Source of the DNA: an uncultured Actinomyces sp.
GTDB lineage: Bacteria > Actinomycetota > Actinomycetes > Actinomycetales > Actinomycetaceae
Reading direction: 5' to 3'
NCBI GenBank assembly: GCA_902773415.1
Contig: CACYEE010000119.1
Span: 1-9,500 of the forward strand
DNA: 9,500 bases
Position numbers and translations under genes: made by a program. This document shows positions 5,963-9,500 of the stretch, one piece after another (the stretch's first letter is position 1; each line of letters starts with the position of its first letter). The notes under the pieces are model-generated. The model was not told the DNA's origin and searched no databases. It worked only from the letters and a program-made list of their open reading frames with translations.

Positions 5963-6269
5963 GCTTACTCCTCTGTGTCGTTGGTGTCTGTCGACAATGC
6001 GTCGATGATCCGTCCGCCGTACATTGTAGACCCTCGCGGGCCTCGCGGCGACGGAGGGGCGACGATGAAGCGCAACACCACGGGCCCGGAGCGTGCAGCG
6101 CCGCAATCCGAGCAGCGCCAAGCCTTGCAGCCCGTTCCCCTCCGTCTCGCCGGATTCGGCCGAAATTTCCAGGCCTTTGTTTTTCGTCCGTCCCCCTCGG
6201 GACCATCGGCTGTTTTGGTAGCATTCCATAGGCCTTTATCTCAAATTCGACCATTGGGGGTCTGAATTC
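5963..6269. other. Divergent intergenic region yebC / XRE regulator
   Basis: These 307 bases hold the promoters of two divergent genes. The yebC side has TACAAT at 6023-6028 (minus). The regulator side has a TANNNT-type -10, TAGCAT (6219-6224, plus), about 45 bases before its ATG, without a clear -35, and only a weak ribosome site (GGGGG, 6256-6260). A ten-base motif, AGGCCTTT followed by G/A and T, occurs twice in direct orientation, at 6171-6180 and 6230-6239. The second copy overlaps the predicted RNA start of the regulator, so the pair may be operator sites. No RNA gene or further coding frame is evident. Confidence 0.45.
6023..6028 (-). promoter_or_regulatory. Candidate -10 of yebC promoter
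   Basis: TACAAT on the minus strand is a near-consensus -10. It predicts an RNA start near 6016 and a leader of about 54 bases ending in the AGGAG of yebC. The -35 region at 17 bases is not recognisable. The hexamer lies in a small palindrome, TACATTGTA (6020-6028). Confidence 0.5.
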
Positions 6270-7730
6270 ATGAGCAGGGATCCGCTCGACGGCATCGATC
6301 TTGCGCTTCTCGGCGCCCGCATCCGCCATGTTCGCCAGGCTCGGGGAATGACGCTCGCGACGCTCTCGCGCCACATCGACCGCGCCCCGTCGCTGCTCTC
6401 CCAGATCGAGAACGGAAAGCGCGAGCCTCGCCTGGCCCTCCTCGATTCGATTGCCCGCGTCCTGGAGGTCCCGATCAAGGAGCTCCTCAAGCAGCAGGCT
6501 CCCTCCGAACGCTCCGCCCTTGAGCTCGAACTCAAGGCGATGCAGGATTCCCCCATCGCCTCCAGGTTTGCCATTCCCGGCGTCCATGTCGGCCCGCGTC
6601 TGCCCACCGACGCCCTGCGGGCACTCGTCGAGGCGTACCGGTCGCTTCGGTCCGAAACGGAGATGAGCGAGCAGACCTCCGAGGCCGCGCGTGCCGCCAA
6701 CCTCAGGCTCCGCAACGAAATGCGCGACAGGAACAACTACCTGCCCGACATCGAAACGCTCGCCGCCGACATCAACGCCGCCATCGGACACGACGACGGC
6801 CCGCTGCCCCAGTCGGGCGTCATCGACATCGCCTCCCATTTCGGATTCGCCATCGTCCGCCTTCCCGACCTTCCGAATTCTTCGCGCTCCATCACCGACC
6901 TGCGTTCGCGACGCATCTACATTTCGACGGCCGCGCGCGCAGAACGCGATCCGCGCATGGTCATCCTGCGAGCGCTCGGCGACCAGGCGCTCGGATTCGA
7001 CGCGCCCCGTTCCTTCGAAGACTTCCTTCGCCAGCGCCTGTCGTCCAACTATTTCGCAGCAGCCGTGCTCATGCCGGAAAAGACCCTCGTCCCGCGCCTG
7101 CGAGAGGCCATGAATTCGCAGGATCTCGCCATGTCCGATCTGCGCGACGCCTACTCTGTCGGATACGAGGCAGCCTGCCAGCGCTTTACGAACCTCGCCA
7201 CGGAGCATCTGGGAATGCCCTGCCACTTTCTTCGGGTCGGACAGGACGGCGTCATGTACAAGGCCTATGCCAACGACGGAATCGAACTGAACCGCAATCC
7301 CGAAGGCTCGATCGAGGGCCAGCGCGCCTGCCGCCAGTTCGGCGTGCGACGGGCCTTTGCGGCCACCGACTACCTTGGCCCGTACTACCAGTACACCGAC
7401 ACCCCGACCGGCTCCTACTTCTCGGTCTCGAGAATCGAAGCCCTGCCCGAAGGCGACTTCTCGATCTGCGTCGGCGTCCCCTTCGACCAGGCCGGATGCT
7501 TCCGCGGCCGCGAAACCGCCAACCGGTTCGGATCCACGTGCCCGGACACGAGCTGCTGCCGAACCCCCAACGACGGCCTCCAGCACCGGTGGGCTTCCTT
7601 CGCCCGCCCCAGCCCGAAGGTCCACTCGCATATGCTCGCCGCCATTGCGCCCGGCACCTTCCCCGGCGTCGAAGACCGCGAAGTCTACGAATTCCTCGAA
7701 CGCCACGCAGGCGATGCCTTCGAGCACTAG
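6270..7730 (+). CDS. XRE family transcriptional regulator of RamB/ScfR type
   Basis: This is a 486-residue cytosolic DNA-binding protein. Residues 14-72 form an XRE helix-turn-helix (GARIRHVRQARGMTLATLSR, then SLLSQIENGKREPRLALLDS and IARVLEV). The middle, about 160-290, resembles an ImmA/IrrE-type domain. The place where a zinc peptidase would have HELGH reads RALGD (234-238), so the metal site is lost and proteolysis is unlikely. The C-terminal part, about 315-435, resembles the domain of short-chain fatty-acyl-responsive regulators such as RamB and MccR-type proteins, with a cysteine cluster (C410, C424, C429, C430). Such regulators control acetate, propionate or glyoxylate metabolism in other actinobacteria; no target gene is visible here, so the ligand is unknown. 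The ATG at 6270 has a weak ribosome site. It converges on the next gene across 133 bases with no clear terminator. Confidence 0.85.
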   Translation: MSRDPLDGIDLALLGARIRHVRQARGMTLATLSRHIDRAPSLLSQIENGKREPRLALLDSIARVLEVPIKELLKQQAPSERSALELELKAMQDSPIASRFAIPGVHVGPRLPTDALRALVEAYRSLRSETEMSEQTSEAARAANLRLRNEMRDRNNYLPDIETLAADINAAIGHDDGPLPQSGVIDIASHFGFAIVRLPDLPNSSRSITDLRSRRIYISTAARAERDPRMVILRALGDQALGFDAPRSFEDFLRQRLSSNYFAAAVLMPEKTLVPRLREAMNSQDLAMSDLRDAYSVGYEAACQRFTNLATEHLGMPCHFLRVGQDGVMYKAYANDGIELNRNPEGSIEGQRACRQFGVRRAFAATDYLGPYYQYTDTPTGSYFSVSRIEALPEGDFSICVGVPFDQAGCFRGRETANRFGSTCPDTSCCRTPNDGLQHRWASFARPSPKVHSHMLAAIAPGTFPGVEDREVYEFLERHAGDAFEH

Positions 7731-7863
7731 GGCCGCCGACCCTCCTGGCCCGGATGCGAGGGGATTTCGCCATGCCCAGGGGCGGATGGGGCACCGCGAT
7801 CCCAGACTTGCCGTCGCCCGTCCGCCCGTTCCGTATCGGCCTGGGAGCGAAAGCCGGTTCCGT

Positions 7864-8202
7864 TCAGAAAATCGCGCGGCGCACGCCGTGGATATTGCCC
7901 GCCCGGAGCAGGTCGATTGGCCTGTCGCCGCCCAGAAGCCCGTTCGCGGACACAAGCCAGTCCATCGCCTCGGCGTCGTCGAATCCCGCATCGGAAAGAC
8001 GAATCAGCGTTCCTCGCAGCGCCCCGAGAGGTTCCATGCTCCCCGGCTCGCCCACAAGCTCAAGCGAATGAATCGCGAGCGCATTGTTCTCCCCGCGCCG
8101 AACCGCCACAAGGACATGCTCTTCGAGCATCCGTCGCACATCACGCTGGCGAAGCCCGAGCGCCTCGGCAACCTCAGGAACCGACATCCACGTTTCTTCC
8201 AT
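7864..8202 (-). CDS. Rv2175c-like DNA-binding protein, probable partner of the adjacent kinase
   Basis: The 112-residue product matches the family of mycobacterial Rv2175c, a winged-helix DNA-binding protein and substrate of the Ser/Thr kinase PknL. The helix-turn-helix covers about residues 7-31 (SVPEVAEALGLRQRDVRRML), followed by LVAVRRGENN (31-40). The C-terminal helical part includes AMDWLV (79-84) and DRPIDLLRAGNIHGVRR (93-109), as in the family. M. tuberculosis Rv2175c has a disordered N-terminal tail of about 30 residues with a phosphorylated threonine; that tail is absent here. The ATG at 8202 is fixed by an in-frame TAG four codons upstream, which is part of the -10 box, so the mRNA is probably leaderless. 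It is divergent from the pknL-like gene, the classic arrangement, which supports the assignment. The DNA target is unknown; self-regulation within the shared intergenic region is plausible. Confidence 0.85.
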   Translation of the reverse strand: MEETWMSVPEVAEALGLRQRDVRRMLEEHVLVAVRRGENNALAIHSLELVGEPGSMEPLGALRGTLIRLSDAGFDDAEAMDWLVSANGLLGGDRPIDLLRAGNIHGVRRAIF

Positions 8203-8208
8203 GCCGCG

Positions 8209-8214
8209 AGCCTA
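8209..8214 (-). promoter_or_regulatory. -10 box of a leaderless promoter for the Rv2175c-like gene
   Basis: On the minus strand TAGGCT is followed by six bases (CGCGGC) and the ATG at 8202, placing the RNA start on the start codon. There is no Shine-Dalgarno. The TAG is in frame and rules out an upstream start. The -35 region is not recognisable. Confidence 0.6.
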
Positions 8215-8302
8215 CCCCACGCCGCGGCCGCGCGCACCTCGGGGCCGGTCTCCTCGCTTCCGTGCCATGAACACGATGCCGGGGCGAGGCCCACCTCACC
8301 TG

Positions 8303-8321
8303 CCGCGAGAATGACTCGCGG
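8303..8321. promoter_or_regulatory. Dyad in the divergent region before the kinase gene, possible operator
   Basis: CCGCGAG (8303-8309) and CTCGCGG (8315-8321) form a perfect 7-base inverted repeat around AATGA. Its centre is about 55 bases upstream of the predicted kinase RNA start, just above the -35 position. A site of this size would suit a dimeric or winged-helix regulator, possibly the neighbouring Rv2175c-like protein; that link is inference. Confidence 0.4.
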
Positions 8322-8355
8322 GCCACGGCAACGGGGGCGGGCAGGGCACGCGCGG

Positions 8356-8361
8356 TAGCCT
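8356..8361 (+). promoter_or_regulatory. -10 box of a leaderless promoter for the kinase gene
   Basis: TAGCCT is followed by six bases (ATGAAC) and GTG at 8368, the same geometry as for the divergent partner and ruvC. An ATG at 8362 abuts the box and would lie upstream of the RNA start, so GTG is the better start. No Shine-Dalgarno or clear -35 is seen. Confidence 0.6.
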
Positions 8362-8367
8362 ATGAAC

Positions 8368-9500
8368 GTGCACGATTCTCTCGTCGGCTCCGTCGTCGAC
8401 GGTCGCTACGCAATCGCCTCGCTCATCGGGCGCGGCGGAATGGCGGCCGTCTATCGGGCGCGCGACAAGCGCCTCGAACGCGACATCGCCATCAAGCTCA
8501 TGCACCCTCACCTTGCCGAAAAGCCCGAGCTCAACGCCCGGTTCAACAAGGAGGCGCGAGCCGCCGCCCGGCTCGCCAGCCCCTACCTCGTCGCCATCCA
8601 CGACCAGGGAGTCTGGGCATCTCCCGACGGGCCGCGCGCCTACCTCGTCATGGAATACGTGCCAGGCCCGGATGCCCGAAGCGAACTCCAGCGCCACGGC
8701 TCCTTCAGCCTCGGCACGACGCTCGCGCTTGTCGAGCAGGTACTCAAGGCGCTCCAGGCGGCCCACGACGCGGGAATCGTTCACCGCGACGTCAAGCCCG
8801 AAAACGTCCTGCTCGCTTGCGCGATTGCCGAATCGGACGTCGCGCGGCCCTCCGAGGTGCATGCAAAAGTCGCCGACTTCGGACTTGCCCACGTCATCGA
8901 CGCGGATTCGGCGCCAACCGGAACGATGCTCGGCACCGTCGCCTACATCCCGCCGGAAGCAATCGGCTCGGGCCGGTTCGCTCCCCCGGCCGACCTCTAC
9001 TCGCTGGGCATCATGACCTACGAATTCCTCACGGGAATCCTTCCGTTCCGCGGCGGCACGCCAATGCAGACGGCCTTCAAGCACATGAACGAGCCGATGC
9101 CGCGCGCAGGCGACCAGGCCGACTGGCTTCCGCCGGAAATCGACTCCTTCATCGCACGCCTCACCGCGAAGAATCCCGAGGACCGGCCTGCCGACGCGCG
9201 CCAGGCGCTCGTCGAATTCAAACGCATGCGCGGTTCCGTCGACGACGCGCTTCTCGTTCGGAGAATCCCCATCGTCGCGCCCCAGCCTCCGCAGCCTTCC
9301 GCAAGCCCCGAACCTCCGGTGCGCCACCCGGAGCCGACGGCCCCCTACGGACGCCACGAACGCATCCCCGAGCCGTCCGCCGCAGTCGTTGCCACGCCCG
9401 CCGCGGCAACGGCTGCCCAGGCACCCGCCCCAGGCAACGAAGCGGCCGGCGTGCGCACGCGCGCCACATCCAGGCTTCCCGCGCCCGCCGAGGCCACCGG
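8368..9500 (+). CDS. pknL: PknL-like Ser/Thr protein kinase (C-terminus beyond window)
   Basis: This is a Hanks-type kinase that transfers phosphate from ATP to Ser/Thr of proteins; 377 residues are visible. The kinase domain spans about 14-285. It has the glycine loop IGRGGMAAVY (20-29), lysine K43 in IAIK, helix-C glutamate E62, catalytic loop HRDVKPEN (139-146, base D141), DFG at 170-172, activation-loop threonines T184 and T186 before GT (189-190), PPE (195-197) in place of APE, and DLYSLG (209-214). All catalytic residues are present. The segment between the catalytic loop and DFG (150-165) is longer than usual. After 290 a Pro/Ala-rich linker runs to the edge with no membrane helix yet; homologues place one after such a linker. 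The start is GTG 8368, judged from the leaderless promoter; ATG 8362 would add two residues. The name rests on the Rv2175c-like divergent neighbour as well as sequence. Confidence 0.88.
   Translation, partial: MHDSLVGSVVDGRYAIASLIGRGGMAAVYRARDKRLERDIAIKLMHPHLAEKPELNARFNKEARAAARLASPYLVAIHDQGVWASPDGPRAYLVMEYVPGPDARSELQRHGSFSLGTTLALVEQVLKALQAAHDAGIVHRDVKPENVLLACAIAESDVARPSEVHAKVADFGLAHVIDADSAPTGTMLGTVAYIPPEAIGSGRFAPPADLYSLGIMTYEFLTGILPFRGGTPMQTAFKHMNEPMPRAGDQADWLPPEIDSFIARLTAKNPEDRPADARQALVEFKRMRGSVDDALLVRRIPIVAPQPPQPSASPEPPVRHPEPTAPYGRHERIPEPSAAVVATPAAATAAQAPAPGNEAAGVRTRATSRLPAPAEAT

Noticed and set aside
5963..6229. An upstream extension of yebC to an ATG at 6229.
   Set aside because: The YebC family begins at SGHSKW, matching the GTG at 5962 with its ribosome site; the extension crosses the promoter region.
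7731..7863. The convergent gap between the regulator and the Rv2175c-like gene was examined for a shared terminator.
   Set aside because: Only short scattered complementarities were seen, with no stem of seven or more bases and no T-run.
5697..7991. A 764-codon open frame on the minus strand opposite the regulator gene.
   Set aside because: It is a high-GC antisense frame covering the regulator, the yebC start region and the Rv2175c-like gene; its sequence is Gly/Arg/Val-rich with no recognisable domain.
8362..8364. ATG as start of the kinase gene.
   Set aside because: It directly abuts the -10 box TAGCCT and would precede the likely RNA start; GTG at 8368 fits the leaderless geometry better, though the two-residue difference has no functional weight.
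8296..9357. A 353-codon open frame on the minus strand opposite the kinase gene.
   Set aside because: It is antisense to a kinase with every catalytic motif intact; composition-driven.

Overview
The window looks like a core-chromosome segment of a high-GC Gram-positive bacterium (Actinomycetota). The pointers are about 70% GC in most genes (hand counts of sample 60-base lines), the block yebC / ruvC-ruvA-ruvB / yajC-secD, a divergent pair made of an Rv2175c-type DNA-binding protein and a PknL-type Ser/Thr kinase, a RamB/ScfR-type regulator, and apparently leaderless genes with TANNNT -10 boxes. The SecD N-terminus (DLEGGTQLIL) resembles Micrococcales/Actinomycetales proteins, but I cannot assign a genus.

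Left part (1-3497, all minus strand): ruvC, ruvA and ruvB encode the Holliday-junction processing machine. ruvA and ruvB overlap by 4 bases. Then come yajC and the start of secD, which runs off the left edge and belongs to the Sec translocase accessory complex. ruvC has a probable leaderless promoter, yajC has its own promoter candidate, and a palindrome between ruvC and ruvA may mark a further control point.

Middle (3498-6269): an NAD(P)H-dependent quinone-oxidoreductase-like gene (minus) of about 53% GC sits between yebC and ruvC and looks horizontally acquired. It is followed by roughly 300 bases of very GC-rich sequence with no convincing gene but a perfect GC-rich hairpin. Next is yebC (minus, GTG start), which has a clear intrinsic terminator and a promoter candidate.

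Right part (6270-9500): a 486-residue XRE/ScfR-type regulator (plus) converges on a small Rv2175c-like DNA-binding protein (minus). The latter is divergent from a pknL-like kinase gene (plus, cut by the right edge). Both members of the divergent pair appear leaderless. In mycobacteria PknL phosphorylates Rv2175c; here the partner lacks the N-terminal tail that carries the known phosphosite.

I see no mobile element, CRISPR array, tRNA or rRNA, and no clear previously undescribed multi-gene system. The most noteworthy points are the leaderless-start pattern, the shortened kinase partner, the low-GC oxidoreductase insert, the regulator's dead peptidase-like motif, and several perfect dyads next to promoters.
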